Source: Aliiroseovarius lamellibrachiae
Lineage (GTDB): Bacteria > Pseudomonadota > Alphaproteobacteria > Rhodobacterales > Rhodobacteraceae
DNA: 64,000 nt
Reading direction: 5' to 3'
Assembly: GCF_018599245.1 (NCBI RefSeq)
Contig: NZ_JAHEVJ010000005.1
Coordinates: 1-64,000, forward strand
Positions 37,040 to 46,178 of this stretch are shown here, piece after piece. The stretch's first letter is position 1, and the number at the start of each line of letters is the position of its first letter. The notes beneath the pieces are model-generated. The model was given only the letters and a program-made list of their open reading frames with translations. It was not told where the DNA came from and made no database searches. The translations under genes and the position numbers were made by a program.

Positions 37040-39190
37040 TTACGGTTTACGGTCGAGATCCCTATAGCGGCGAATCGACGCCACATCGCTATCGGCCTCA
37101 AGCACCAACATAACGGCATGAAGATGTTCAAGATCTCGTAAATCGACATCCACCAAAACACTGTAAAAGTCAGACTTGCGATCCAGAAATCTCAGGTCCG
37201 AGATATTGGCCTTTTGCTCGCCAATCAATGTGCAAATTCGTCCCAGGACACCGGCGTCGTTGGAAATGGTCACTTTCAGGCTGACCGTGTGAATGGCCGG
37301 ATGGTTGCCCGCATGCCAATGAAGATCAACCCAACGCGAACTGTCATCTTCCAGCGCGATGAGCGCATCACAGTCAATCGCGTGAACCACCACACCTTTG
37401 CCACGATGGGCAATGCCAACGATGCGTTCACCGGGCACCGGCTGGCAACAGCTCGCCCGATTAAACGCTTGTTCGGGGGCAAGTCCAACCACGGCGGCGG
37501 CCCCGTCAATCACATCTTCAGATATGCTGGCTTCGGGGTAGAGGACATTGATCACATCACGCCCCTGAAGTTCGGCAGAGCCAAGACGGGCCAGCAACTC
37601 CAGCTCATCCTCAAGACGCAGCTGTTTGGCCGCGGTCATCAGCGCCTTGTCCGTTGCTTTCCGGCCGACGTTTTCAAACGCAACCCGTGCCAATTCACGG
37701 CCCAACCGCACAAAGCGATCCCGATCTTCGGATCGCAAGGATTTTCGGATCGCCGCTTTCGCCCGGCCCGTCACCACGATGTCGATCCAGGTGGCCTGCG
37801 GGGCCTGCCCTTCGGCGGTCATGATCACAACCGACTGGCCGTTTTTCAATCGGGTCCAAAGTGGCACGCGAATGCCATCAACCTTGGCCCCGACACAGCG
37901 ATCTCCGATCCGGGTGTGAATGGCATAGGCAAAATCAAGCGGCGTTGCCCCGCGCGGCAGCTTAACGACCTCGCCTTTGGGGGTGAAACAGAACACCTGA
38001 TCCGAATACATCTCAAGCTTCACATGCTCGAGGAATTCGCTGTGATCATCCGCCGCTTCAAACCGCTCGGTCAGCGCCGCGATCCATTTGCCCGGATCGA
38101 CAGCAAAGGGGTTTTCGACGCGCACACCGTCGCGATACGACCAATGCGCGGCCACGCCTGCTTCGGCCACTTCGTGCATCTGGCGGGTGCGGATCTGCAC
38201 CTCGACCCGCTTTCCATCCCGCCCCGAGACCGTGGTGTGGATTGAGCGGTAGCCGTTGGATTTCGGCTGGCTGATGTAATCTTTGAACCGTCCCGGCACA
38301 GCGCGCCAGCGTTGGTGGATCACACCAAGCACCCGATAACAATCGGCCTCATTCTTGGTGATCACGCGAAAGCCATAGGTGTCTGACAGGCGGGAAAAGC
38401 TTTGATCCTTTTCCTGCATTTTGCGCCAGATCGAATAGGGTTTTTTGGCGCGCCCAAAGGCTTCGGCGGTGATGTTGGCTTCGGCCAATTCATGACGAAT
38501 GTCGCCGGTGATCTTTTCGATCACATCGCCGCTTTCTTTTTGCAGCCGCAGGAACCGACGCATGATGGAACCACGCGCGTCGGGGTTGAGAACGTGAAAC
38601 GCCATATCCTCAAGCTCTTCACGCATCCATTGCATGCCCATCCGGCCGGCAAGCGGCGCATAGATGTCCATGGTTTCGCGGGATTTCTGCACCTGCTTAT
38701 CTGGCCGCATCGCGCGGATCGTGCGCATATTATGCAGACGGTCGGCCAGTTTAACCAAGATCACCCGCATGTCTTTTGACATCGCCATAAACAGCTTGCG
38801 GAAGTTTTCGGCCTGTTTGGTTTCCGAGCTCGACAGTTGCAGGTTGGTCAGCTTGGTGACCCCATCCACAAGCTCGGCGACTTCGCGGCCAAACAAGTCA
38901 GATACTTCGGTATAGGTCGATCCGGTGTCCTCAATCGTGTCATGCAATAACGCCGTGATGATGGTGGCATCATCCAGCTGCATATTGGCCAAAACCTCGG
39001 CCACTTCGAAAGGGTGGGTAAAATAAGGATCGCCAGAGTGGCGATACTGTCCGAAATGCATACGGGCGCCGTATTCAAACGCCGCCCGGATCAATTTTGA
39101 ATTCGACTTCGGGTTATAGGTCGCGATCCGCTCAATGAGCTCATCAATATCGAGATGCGTCAGCTCTTCTTGCCAGTTCGTCACTCGCAA
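37040..39190 (-). CDS. rsh: Bifunctional (p)ppGpp synthase/hydrolase Rsh
   Basis: A 716-residue RelA/SpoT homologue that makes and breaks the alarmone (p)ppGpp. The hydrolase HD domain is intact: RHSGDPYFTHPFEVAEVL, ALLHDTIEDTGST and LVKLADRLHNMRTI. The synthetase domain has YGFRVITKNEADCYRVLG and the substrate loop SKNGYRS-type as QPKSNGYRSIHTTV. A TGS domain (VFCFTPKGEVVKLPRGATPLDFAY) and C-terminal ACT domain (about 635-710) follow. It is the only such protein in the window and sits next to rpoZ, the RNA polymerase subunit at a ppGpp-binding site. Confidence 0.96.
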   Translation of the reverse strand: MRVTNWQEELTHLDIDELIERIATYNPKSNSKLIRAAFEYGARMHFGQYRHSGDPYFTHPFEVAEVLANMQLDDATIITALLHDTIEDTGSTYTEVSDLFGREVAELVDGVTKLTNLQLSSSETKQAENFRKLFMAMSKDMRVILVKLADRLHNMRTIRAMRPDKQVQKSRETMDIYAPLAGRMGMQWMREELEDMAFHVLNPDARGSIMRRFLRLQKESGDVIEKITGDIRHELAEANITAEAFGRAKKPYSIWRKMQEKDQSFSRLSDTYGFRVITKNEADCYRVLGVIHQRWRAVPGRFKDYISQPKSNGYRSIHTTVSGRDGKRVEVQIRTRQMHEVAEAGVAAHWSYRDGVRVENPFAVDPGKWIAALTERFEAADDHSEFLEHVKLEMYSDQVFCFTPKGEVVKLPRGATPLDFAYAIHTRIGDRCVGAKVDGIRVPLWTRLKNGQSVVIMTAEGQAPQATWIDIVVTGRAKAAIRKSLRSEDRDRFVRLGRELARVAFENVGRKATDKALMTAAKQLRLEDELELLARLGSAELQGRDVINVLYPEASISEDVIDGAAAVVGLAPEQAFNRASCCQPVPGERIVGIAHRGKGVVVHAIDCDALIALEDDSSRWVDLHWHAGNHPAIHTVSLKVTISNDAGVLGRICTLIGEQKANISDLRFLDRKSDFYSVLVDVDLRDLEHLHAVMLVLEADSDVASIRRYRDLDRKP

Positions 39191-39209
39191 CCTCTCCCGA
39201 GTTTGTCGC

Positions 39210-39566
39210 TTAGCCCTGGCCTTGCGCTTCCATCAATGCGCGCAACAGCTTTTCTTCTGACATGTCATCGTCAGCAGGTTTATCCGCTGCTTCCGCACCC
39301 ATCAGCAAAGCCATCTGATCTTCTTCGGGCTCATCAACCTCAATCTGAGTTTGGTGGCTCTCGATCATGCGCTCGCGCAGCTCGTCAGCGGTTTGGGTCT
39401 CCTCTGCGATTTCGCGCAGGGACACAACAGGGTTTTTGTCGTTGTCACGGTCCACGGTGATCGCGTCACCAGCGGAAATTTCGCGGGCACGATGCGATGC
39501 CAGCATGACCAGTTCAAACCGGTTCGGGACTTTGTCAACGCAATCTTCAACAGTAACGCGTGCCAT
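39210..39566 (-). CDS. rpoZ: RNA polymerase omega subunit
   Basis: A 118-residue omega subunit. It begins [31 protein letters not shown], the universal omega N terminus, and has [12 protein letters not shown]. The C-terminal 40 residues are an acidic extension, common in alphaproteobacteria. The start at 39566 has a GGAG ribosome site 7 nt upstream; the frame is open seven codons further. It lies 19 nt from rsh, the standard pairing. Confidence 0.95.
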   Translation of the reverse strand: MARVTVEDCVDKVPNRFELVMLASHRAREISAGDAITVDRDNDKNPVVSLREIAEETQTADELRERMIESHQTQIEVDEPEEDQMALLMGAEAADKPADDDMSEEKLLRALMEAQGQG

Positions 39567-39657
39567 GTTCAGCTCCATTCCTTGCAAGGGGATGCGAAAG
39601 GCCTATTTAAGACCCCGCCCAGGGCTTTACAAGCCGAAAGTCGCGGCATTGCGGCAT

Positions 39658-40254
39658 TCAAAGGGGCCGCACGCCGGTTTTTTCACTGTCTGGCAAGGCA
39701 TCCAGCATTTCTTTCACGGTTTGACCGATCAACGGGTGTGTCCAACCCGGCGCGATATCCATCAAGGGAATCAGTACAAAAGCACGGTCTTGCAGGCGCG
39801 GATGCGGCAAGAGCAGTTCATCTGGCGCAACGGTCTTTTGCACCTCAAGCGGCAGGTCAATCCATCGCTGCACCTCGTGTCGATCCGGGACCACGTCCTG
39901 CCCATAAGCAATCAAATCAATGTCCAGCGTGCGCGGCGCCCAACGCGAGGGGCGTTCGCGACCAAACTGGGCTTCCACCTCGTGAAACAGGGCCATCAAC
40001 GCCTTGGCTGACATGGACGTTTCGACCGATATGGCAGCGTTCACAAAGTCCGGCCCCGCCCCCGCGGGAAAGCACGGAGTCTGGTAAAATTGACTGGTTG
40101 CAGTGATTCGCAATCGCTCGCCTTCTAGTTGCAAAGTGGCAGCCTTCACCAACTCAAGAGAGTGCCCCAAGTCCCTGTTTGCATTACTCCCAAGCGCAAT
40201 CAGCGTTTTTATGCTATACTTGTCCAAAAGTGCTCCTTGCGACATCTGATTCAT
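39658..40254 (-). CDS. folK: 6-hydroxymethyl-dihydropterin pyrophosphokinase
   Basis: A 198-residue HPPK of folate biosynthesis. Key segments are LIALGSNANRDLG, FYQTPCFPAGAGPDFVNAAI, the active-site RWAPRTLDIDLIAYG, and LPHPRLQDRAFVLIPL. The length is slightly above the E. coli enzyme because of a C-terminal tail. Two alternative starts (MNQMSQ or MSQGAL) differ by 3 codons. It is 91 nt upstream of rpoZ and divergent from the NYN gene. Confidence 0.94.
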   Translation of the reverse strand: MNQMSQGALLDKYSIKTLIALGSNANRDLGHSLELVKAATLQLEGERLRITATSQFYQTPCFPAGAGPDFVNAAISVETSMSAKALMALFHEVEAQFGRERPSRWAPRTLDIDLIAYGQDVVPDRHEVQRWIDLPLEVQKTVAPDELLLPHPRLQDRAFVLIPLMDIAPGWTHPLIGQTVKEMLDALPDSEKTGVRPL

Positions 40255-40343
40255 ACCCTAAATTGCACGTCATGCTTCGGTAACCGATACACTCATTAGC
40301 ACTCACGGATTTGTTGTCGAAGTTTATTTGGAAAGGACCATAA

Positions 40344-40907
40344 ATGTTTTATCGAGACGAACGGCTGGCGCTGTTCATCGATGGATCAAACCTGTACGCA
40401 GCTGCGAAGTCACTGGGGTTTGACATCGACTATAAACTTCTTCGTCAGGAGTTTATGCGCCGGGGCAAATTGCTTCGCGCATTTTACTACACCGCGCTAT
40501 TGGAAAATGACGAGTACTCGCCCATTCGCCCGCTGGTGGACTGGCTCCACTATAATGGCTTTTCCATGGTGACCAAACCCGCCAAGGAATACACCGATTC
40601 AATGGGTCGGCGTAAAGTCAAAGGCAATATGGACATCGAGCTGGCGGTCGACGCGCTCGAATTGACGCCACATATCGACCACGCGGTTCTGTTCTCAGGG
40701 GATGGGGATTTCAGACCGCTTGTGGCCGCGATGCAGCGCAAAGGTGTTCGGGTTTCGGTGGTTTCGACCATCCGCAGCCAACCGCCCATGATCTCAGACG
40801 AACTTCGTCGTCAGGCCGATAATTTCATCGAACTGGAAGAACTGAAAGACGTCATCGGGCGCCCTCCGCGGGAATTTGACCGCGAAGAGCACACCGCAGA
40901 CGAGTAG
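40344..40907 (+). CDS. NYN-domain (PIN-like) ribonuclease-type protein
   Basis: A 187-residue NYN domain of the LabA/DUF88 group. The acidic residues of the metal site are in LALFIDGSNLYAAAK (N-terminal), GNMDIELAVDAL and LFSGDGDFRPLVAAM. The segment RAFYYTALLENDEYSP matches the family. The C-terminal tail is acidic. NYN proteins are predicted or proven RNases, but the target is not known. The ribosome site GGAAAGGACC precedes the ATG. A strong terminator follows. Confidence 0.88.
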   Translation: MFYRDERLALFIDGSNLYAAAKSLGFDIDYKLLRQEFMRRGKLLRAFYYTALLENDEYSPIRPLVDWLHYNGFSMVTKPAKEYTDSMGRRKVKGNMDIELAVDALELTPHIDHAVLFSGDGDFRPLVAAMQRKGVRVSVVSTIRSQPPMISDELRRQADNFIELEELKDVIGRPPREFDREEHTADE

Positions 40908-40920
40908 ATCTACGCTAAGA

Positions 40921-40960
40921 AACTGAAAAAACCGGGGCCTCGCGCTCCGGTTTTTTCTTG
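40921..40960 (+). terminator. Rho-independent terminator after the NYN gene
   Basis: GAAAAAACCGGGGC pairs imperfectly with GCTCCGGTTTTTTC, with a CTCG-type loop, and ends in six T. It is 20 nt after the NYN stop and would isolate ispH from it. Confidence 0.87.
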
Positions 40961-41070
40961 CACAATCCTTGCCAAGATCTGGGCCACCGCGTCTTGCCCC
41001 TTTCCTGCGCGCGTGTTTTGCGGCAAAACGGCACCGAACGCCTAACGCCGCACCAACATCGGAACGCGCC

Positions 41071-42036
41071 ATGACCAATTCCAACATGACCAAGCCCCCC
41101 CTCACCCTCTTTCTCGCAGCACCCAACGGCTTTTGCGCCGGTGTAGACCGCGCGATCAAGATCGTTGAAATGGCAATCGAGAAATGGGGCGCGCCGATTT
41201 ATGTGCGCCATGAGATTGTGCACAACAAGTTTGTGGTCGACGGGTTGCGCGACAAAGGGGCGGTGTTTGTCGAAGAACTGGAAGATTGCCCGGATGATCG
41301 CCCGGTGATCTTTTCCGCCCACGGGGTCGCCAAAGCCGTCCCGGCCGAGGCATCGCGCCGCGAAATGGTCTATGTCGACGCCACCTGCCCACTGGTTTCA
41401 AAGGTACACATCGAAGCCGAACGCCATTTTGCCGACGGCTTGCAAATGGTGATGATTGGCCACGCGGGCCATCCCGAAACCATCGGCACCATGGGGCAAT
41501 TGCCCGACGGTGAAGTGCTGCTGGTTGAAACCGCCGAGGATGTGGCCAGCCTTTCCCCACGCAATCCCGACCGCCTTGCGTATATCACCCAAACCACCCT
41601 GTCTGTGGATGACACCGCCGGGATTGTCGCGGCCTTAAACGCACGGTTCCCCAAGATTGTCGGACCCCACAAAGAAGATATTTGTTATGCCACCACCAAT
41701 CGCCAAGAGGCCGTGAAAGCCGTGGCGCCAAAGGTGCAGGCGTTGCTGGTGATTGGGGCGCCAAACAGCTCAAACTCGCGCCGTTTGGTGGAAGTGGCCC
41801 GCGCCAACGGCTGTGACTATTCCATGTTGGTGCAGCGTGCGACGGAAATTGACTGGCGTGCCATCGAAGGGGTGTCCGCGGTGGGCCTGACCGCTGGCGC
41901 CTCGGCGCCGCAAGTCTTGGTCGATGAAGTGATCAACGCCTTTCGCGACCGATACGAGGTGACACTGGACCTGGTTGAAACCGCACAGGAAAACATCGAA
42001 TTCAAGGTCCCCCGCGTGTTGCGCGAACCGGCATGA
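41071..42036 (+). CDS. ispH: 4-hydroxy-3-methylbut-2-enyl diphosphate reductase
   Basis: A 321-residue [4Fe-4S] enzyme, the last step of the DXP isoprenoid route. The three cluster cysteines are in [22 protein letters not shown] and the C-terminal region [12 protein letters not shown], with the substrate-binding [11 protein letters not shown] and [14 protein letters not shown]. The start [10 protein letters not shown] (41071) is at the usual distance from the first cysteine. Its stop overlaps the methyltransferase start by 4 nt, and rnhA follows, an ispH-MT-rnhA unit. Confidence 0.96.
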   Translation: MTNSNMTKPPLTLFLAAPNGFCAGVDRAIKIVEMAIEKWGAPIYVRHEIVHNKFVVDGLRDKGAVFVEELEDCPDDRPVIFSAHGVAKAVPAEASRREMVYVDATCPLVSKVHIEAERHFADGLQMVMIGHAGHPETIGTMGQLPDGEVLLVETAEDVASLSPRNPDRLAYITQTTLSVDDTAGIVAALNARFPKIVGPHKEDICYATTNRQEAVKAVAPKVQALLVIGAPNSSNSRRLVEVARANGCDYSMLVQRATEIDWRAIEGVSAVGLTAGASAPQVLVDEVINAFRDRYEVTLDLVETAQENIEFKVPRVLREPA

Positions 42037-42632
42037 GCGCAGACCCCAAAACCCTTGCGGTCTATGATGCCCAAGTTGCGGAGTACGAAAAACGTGTCGC
42101 GCAAAAGCCCACGCCGGGACTGACCGAGTTTGTCACCAGGCTGCCCCCCGGCGGTCACATTCTCGATCTCGGCTGCGGTCCAGGCTCAAGCGCAGTTGAG
42201 CTGATGGAACAGGGTTTTTCCGTCGATGCCACGGATGGTTCTGCCGAGATGGTTGCCCGCGCTGCGGCCCGCGGTGTGACCGCCCGACAGGCGCTGTTCC
42301 ATGAGATCACGGGCGACGGGCTGTACGACGGGATCTGGGCCAACTTCAGCCTGCTGCATCTGCCCCGCGCTGAGATGCCCGAGATCCTCTCTCGCCTGCG
42401 CCTTGCCCTAAAACCCGATGGGGTCTTTCACATTGGGTTGAAGCTGGGTAAAGGAGAGGCCCGCGACCGCTTGGGCCGCTTTTATACGTATTATCAAGAA
42501 GATGAACTGACCGATCTGTTGACCCGCGCCGGTTTCGCCCCCTTCGACCGCATCATCGGTGCAGGGACCGGGCTTGATGGTCAGATCTCGGATTGGATTG
42601 TGCTGCACGCTGAAGGAGCCACAGATGGCTGA
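42033..42632 (+). CDS. Class I SAM-dependent methyltransferase
   Basis: A 199-residue methyltransferase. Motif I is [16 protein letters not shown], motif II-type is [15 protein letters not shown], and [19 protein letters not shown] plays the post-motif IV role. [16 protein letters not shown] is the motif VI-like segment. The substrate is unknown. It is co-translated with ispH and overlaps rnhA by 8 nt. Confidence 0.88.
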   Translation: MSADPKTLAVYDAQVAEYEKRVAQKPTPGLTEFVTRLPPGGHILDLGCGPGSSAVELMEQGFSVDATDGSAEMVARAAARGVTARQALFHEITGDGLYDGIWANFSLLHLPRAEMPEILSRLRLALKPDGVFHIGLKLGKGEARDRLGRFYTYYQEDELTDLLTRAGFAPFDRIIGAGTGLDGQISDWIVLHAEGATDG

Positions 42633-43077
42633 GTTTTTTGCTTATACCGATGGGGCTTGTTCGGGCAATCCCGGCCCCGGTGGATGGGGGGCTTTGTTGC
42701 AGGCCAAAGAGGGCGGCAAGGTCATCAAAACGCGCGAATTGAAGGGTGGGCAGGCCGTGACCACCAACAATCAAATGGAGCTGATGGCCGCGATTATGTC
42801 GCTGGAAACCCTTGGAAAACCCTGTGCCATCACCGTGATCACCGACAGCACCTATGTGAAAAATGGCGTGACCAGCTGGATTTTTGGTTGGAAGAAAAAC
42901 GGCTGGAAAACCGCCGCCAAAAAGCCGGTGAAAAACGTCGAGCTTTGGCAAAGGCTGGACGCAGCGCAAGCCCGTCATCAAGTGACGTGGGAATGGGTCA
43001 AAGGGCACGCAGGCCACCCGGAAAACGAACGCGCGGACGAGCTGGCGCGCGCGGGTATGGCGCCATTTAAAGAGTGA
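42625..43077 (+). CDS. rnhA: Ribonuclease HI
   Basis: A 150-residue RNase H that removes RNA from RNA-DNA hybrids. The catalytic residues are visible: Asp9 in [16 protein letters not shown], Glu in [11 protein letters not shown], Asp in VITDSTYV, and Asp in NERADELAR. The basic handle [20 protein letters not shown] is present. The start MAEFFAYTD at 42625 is preceded by AAGGAGCC. Its stop is immediately next to the stop of the convergent gene at 43078. Confidence 0.96.
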   Translation: MAEFFAYTDGACSGNPGPGGWGALLQAKEGGKVIKTRELKGGQAVTTNNQMELMAAIMSLETLGKPCAITVITDSTYVKNGVTSWIFGWKKNGWKTAAKKPVKNVELWQRLDAAQARHQVTWEWVKGHAGHPENERADELARAGMAPFKE

Positions 43078-43752
43078 TCAAAACTCCAGCCAATACCCCA
43101 ATGAGACTTTGCTGTTTTGGGTGGGGGTGACCGTTTGCGTCCATTCCAAATGCACATGATGCCCCTTGCGCAATTGCCATGCGACGGCGGGCATGATCTT
43201 GGCAAAGGTCTCGCTGTCATCAGTGAACACATCAATGGACAGCATGGTCATCAACCGATCGGTGGGTTTTAATCCAACCTGTGCAAACAGGCCGTATCCG
43301 GCGGCCCCGTCGGTTATCGAAATGTCAGCGTTCAGCTTGGCATCAAACCACCCGCCCCCAAGCTTCGTTTCAAATCCACGGCCCATGTGAAACGCGGGAA
43401 CCAGATGCAAATCCTCACCTTCCAGACCTGACACCGTCAGGCTAAGTGCTTTTGCGTATGGGCTGTTGTTTGATGGAAAATGCCAGCGGGCAAAGACCTC
43501 GCCTTGCGAAAACACGAGGTTTTGCGTGTCGTATTCGGCTTTTCCCCCAATGGTCCACGCCGCCGTCAGACCGTATTCCGCGTAAAGGGACACCAGCGGG
43601 TATGTATCGAACCTGTCGGTCTCCTGGCTGGTGTGAAATGATAGAAAAACATCGCCGTCCCCACGCGGCCAAGCGCCAGAAAACGCGGGCATTGCCCATA
43701 AGAGGGTCAAGATCACCGTCAAAGCAGCGCGAAGAGGGGCCAGAGAGCACAT
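43078..43752 (-). CDS. Exported outer-membrane-like protein
   Basis: A 224-residue protein with a signal peptide (cleavage after about AFS, residue 25). The mature part alternates polar and apolar residues and has many aromatic-ended stretches (YAEYGLTAAWTIGGKAEYD, VSLGYWLEF at the C terminus). A terminal aromatic residue is typical of outer-membrane beta-barrels. I do not recognise a family. It lies between rnhA and the GlsB-like gene. No regulatory sites are apparent. Confidence 0.65.
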   Translation of the reverse strand: MCSLAPLRAALTVILTLLWAMPAFSGAWPRGDGDVFLSFHTSQETDRFDTYPLVSLYAEYGLTAAWTIGGKAEYDTQNLVFSQGEVFARWHFPSNNSPYAKALSLTVSGLEGEDLHLVPAFHMGRGFETKLGGGWFDAKLNADISITDGAAGYGLFAQVGLKPTDRLMTMLSIDVFTDDSETFAKIMPAVAWQLRKGHHVHLEWTQTVTPTQNSKVSLGYWLEF

Positions 43753-43808
43753 GCAGAAAGCATTGCTTCATCAAGGTTAACGAAGTCTTAAATTGAGCCG
43801 CCTTACGA

Positions 43809-44045
43809 CTATTTCTCGACGTAAGTCTTGTAGAGCCACAACACCGCAAGCGCGCCCAAAATAGCGCCCACAAATCCGGCAGCCATACCCAAAAGCGCCA
43901 AAAGCCCGCGCAGTAATAGCCCGCCGGCAAGCGCACCGAGCACGCCAATTGCAATGGTTGCTGGAATACTGGCCTCGACACCCATCAGGCGCGTGGCAAT
44001 GAAACCGGCGGCGATGCCGATGATGATCAGGAATAAAACGCTCAT
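43809..44045 (-). CDS. GlsB/YeaQ/YmgE-family small membrane protein
   Basis: A 78-residue protein with three hydrophobic helices rich in glycine and alanine: IIIGIAAGFIATRLMG, IAIGVLGALAGGLLLRGL and GFVGAILGALAVLWLY. This is the transglycosylase-associated/GlsB family, linked to stress responses. The start MSVLFLI (44045) is 47 nt from the first unit of the octamer array, so the array lies in its upstream region, where a promoter would be expected. Confidence 0.82.
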   Translation of the reverse strand: MSVLFLIIIGIAAGFIATRLMGVEASIPATIAIGVLGALAGGLLLRGLLALLGMAAGFVGAILGALAVLWLYKTYVEK

Positions 44046-44092
44046 GGGTAGGATATGGGGACGCGCGTGTGAATTTCCAACGGCTGAGTGCA

Positions 44093-44200
44093 AAAACTAG
44101 AAAACTAGAAAACTAGAAAACTAGAAAACTAGAAAACTAGAAAACTAGAAAACTAGAAAACTAGAAAACTAGAAAACTAGAAAACTAGAAAACTAGAAAA
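44093..44200. repeat. Perfect octamer tandem array (AAAACTAG x 13)
   Basis: Thirteen uninterrupted identical copies of AAAACTAG at 44093-44196, with a final partial AAAA to 44200. There is no divergence between copies. The array lies between the GlsB-like gene (start at 44045) and the fmt hairpin, outside any plausible coding sequence. There are no spacers, so it is not CRISPR. The unit contains CTAG, which is rare in most proteobacterial genomes. See findings. Confidence 0.97.
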
Positions 44201-44222
44201 GAGTGCCACAGGTTTGGCACCT
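44197..44222 (-). terminator. Hairpin at the 3' end of fmt
   Basis: Read on the minus strand, a six-bp stem GTGCCA/TGGCAC (44203-44208 with 44215-44220) lies 13 nt after the fmt stop. It is followed by TCTTTTCTAGTTTTC, where the T-rich part is supplied by the octamer array. It is a likely terminator of the def-fmt unit. Confidence 0.6.
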
Positions 44223-44232
44223 GTCAAGCTGC

Positions 44233-45147
44233 TCAACTCACGTATTCAGGAAACTCAAAACCGCGCAACAAGTCCGACGCCGCCATGGCCCGTTTGCCGG
44301 GGCGCTGTGCGGACATGACTTCGATCGCCCCCGAGCCACAAGCAATAATCAACCCGGTTTCAGGCAATGCGTGCAACACTTGGCCGGGGCGCCCCTGCCC
44401 GTCCGTCACGCGGCTGGCCAACAGTTTCACCTGCTCTTCGCCGATTTGACATTTCGCTCCGGGAAACGGCGACAGGCCGCGGATGTGACGGTCGACATCC
44501 ACAGCAGGGCGGGACCAATCAATCCTGGCCTCGTCTTTCAGGATTTTCTCAGCATAAATCACACCGTCGTCGGTCTGCGCGTCTGGCGTCAAATCGGGCA
44601 GCTTCGCAAGAGCCTCCACAATCATCCGCGCACCCATTGGGGCAAGTCGGTCGTGCAAGGCAAGTGTGGTTTCTTCGGCACCAATTGCGGTGGATTCGCG
44701 CAAAAGCACAGGCCCGGTGTCCAAACCCGCCTCCATCTGCATGATACAAATGCCGGTTTCCGCATCCCCCGCCATGATCGCCCGGTGGATGGGCGCCGCC
44801 CCCCGCCAGCGCGGCAAAAGCGACGCGTGAATGTTCAAACAACCGTGTGTCGGCGCATCCAAAATGGCTTGCGGCAGGATCAAACCATAGGCGACAACCA
44901 CCGCAACCTCAGCCCCAAACGCCGCAAACTCTGCTTGCTCTTCGGCGCCCTTCAGAGACACAGGGTGGCGCACTGTCAGGCCCAGCTCCAGCGCACGCGC
45001 ATGCACGGGGCCGGGGCGATCTTTCTTGCCACGACCGGCGGGGCGCGGCGGTTGGCAATAGACCGCGACAACGTCATGGCCTGCCTCAACCAAGGCCTCA
45101 AGCACAGGGACAGAAAACGCGGGCGACCCCATGAACACAAGTTTCAT
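44233..45147 (-). CDS. fmt: Methionyl-tRNA formyltransferase
   Basis: A 304-residue enzyme that formylates initiator Met-tRNA with 10-formyl-tetrahydrofolate. It begins [19 protein letters not shown]. The folate-binding region is [20 protein letters not shown] followed by [14 protein letters not shown], and [10 protein letters not shown] contains the active-site aspartate. The C-terminal domain (about 205-300) binds tRNA. It overlaps the deformylase paralogue by 4 nt, as expected for a formyl-methionine operon. Confidence 0.95.
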   Translation of the reverse strand: MKLVFMGSPAFSVPVLEALVEAGHDVVAVYCQPPRPAGRGKKDRPGPVHARALELGLTVRHPVSLKGAEEQAEFAAFGAEVAVVVAYGLILPQAILDAPTHGCLNIHASLLPRWRGAAPIHRAIMAGDAETGICIMQMEAGLDTGPVLLRESTAIGAEETTLALHDRLAPMGARMIVEALAKLPDLTPDAQTDDGVIYAEKILKDEARIDWSRPAVDVDRHIRGLSPFPGAKCQIGEEQVKLLASRVTDGQGRPGQVLHALPETGLIIACGSGAIEVMSAQRPGKRAMAASDLLRGFEFPEYVS

Positions 45148-45650
45148 CGCTTTGATTTCCTTGCCTTTTTCAAAAGCATATCGCGCTTTACCTTGGACAG
45201 ATTGTCGAAATACATCTTACCATTCAGGTGGTCGATCTGATGCTGAACCGAGGTGGCCCAGAGGTGCACAAAGTCACGCTCTTCCATCTCACCCGCCTCA
45301 TTCATAAACCGCACCGTCACCGCGCGTGGGCGATCAAACTCGGCGGACACACCGGGCAGGTTTGGGCTGGCCTCTTCGTGGGTGCGCAGTTGCGAAGACG
45401 CGTGCAGGATTTCCGGGTTCGCCATCCGAACCGCCTGGCCCCGCGCGTCCGAGCAATCCACCACGGCGAGACGCAGCATGATCCCCAGTTGCGGGCCCGC
45501 CAAACCAACACCCGGCATACTGTCCATCGCAAAGATCATTTCATCCCAGATCGCGCGGATGTCGTCGGTGATTTCCGCGACAGGGTCCGCGGCCGTGCGC
45601 AGCGCTTTGTTTGGCCACATCACATAGGGGCGGTGCGCGTTCAAAACCAT
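45144..45650 (-). CDS. Degenerate peptide-deformylase paralogue
   Basis: A 168-residue member of the peptide-deformylase family. The three family blocks are recognisable but altered: GVGLAGPQ (47-54) for Gx[15 protein letters not shown] (92-100) where the metal-binding cysteine is replaced by Ser95; and HQIDH (137-141), where the catalytic glutamate of HEXXH is Gln138. Numbering matches the canonical Def encoded upstream (Cys95, Glu138). A deformylase lacking both residues is unlikely to be catalytic. It may still bind nascent chains or the ribosome. It lies between def and fmt, 6 nt from the former and overlapping the latter by 4 nt. Confidence 0.88.
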   Translation of the reverse strand: MVLNAHRPYVMWPNKALRTAADPVAEITDDIRAIWDEMIFAMDSMPGVGLAGPQLGIMLRLAVVDCSDARGQAVRMANPEILHASSQLRTHEEASPNLPGVSAEFDRPRAVTVRFMNEAGEMEERDFVHLWATSVQHQIDHLNGKMYFDNLSKVKRDMLLKKARKSKR

Positions 45651-45656
45651 CTCGCC

Positions 45657-46178
45657 TTACCCCCGTGCCAATTCGCGTTTCAGCTTTTGCATCTTTCGGG
45701 TGATCATCTGGCGGCGCAACGGCTTAAGGTAATCAATGAACAACTTGCCTTCGAGGTGGTCAATTTCATGCTGAACGCAAGTTGCCCACAGCCCGTCAAA
45801 CTCGGCCTCTTGCAGGTTGCCATTCACATCAAGCCACCGCACGGCCACCTCTTTCGGGCGGGTCACATCGCCGTATTGTTCGGGGATCGACAGGCAGCCT
45901 TCGCTGTAGGTGTTCAGATCATCCGAGGCGCCGATGATTTCAGGATTGAACATCACCATCGGGTTTGGCGTGTCTTCCTCTTCGCGCACACAATCCATCA
46001 CGATCAGCCGCTTGTTGATGCCAATCTGGGGCGCGGCCAGACCAATGCCCGGCGCGTCATACATGGTTTCCAACATGTCATCGGCCAGCTGTCGCAGCTC
46101 GTCCGACAGGTCGGGCACGGCGTCTGCCTGCTTTTTCAGGCGCGGGTCGGGGTGGATCAGAATATTTCGAATGCTCAT
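45657..46178 (-). CDS. def: Peptide deformylase
   Basis: A 173-residue iron/zinc enzyme that removes the formyl group from nascent proteins. All three motifs are intact: GIGLAAPQIG (44-53), SEGCLSIPE with Cys95, and QHEIDHLEGK with His137, Glu138 and His141. It begins MSIRNILIHPDPRLKK. It is the first gene of def-paralogue-fmt. The upstream 334 nt are without a gene. Confidence 0.96.
   Translation of the reverse strand: MSIRNILIHPDPRLKKQADAVPDLSDELRQLADDMLETMYDAPGIGLAAPQIGINKRLIVMDCVREEEDTPNPMVMFNPEIIGASDDLNTYSEGCLSIPEQYGDVTRPKEVAVRWLDVNGNLQEAEFDGLWATCVQHEIDHLEGKLFIDYLKPLRRQMITRKMQKLKRELARG

Noticed and set aside
44093-44200. CRISPR-like array
   Set aside because: Repeats are 8 bp and contiguous with no spacers, and there is no cas gene.
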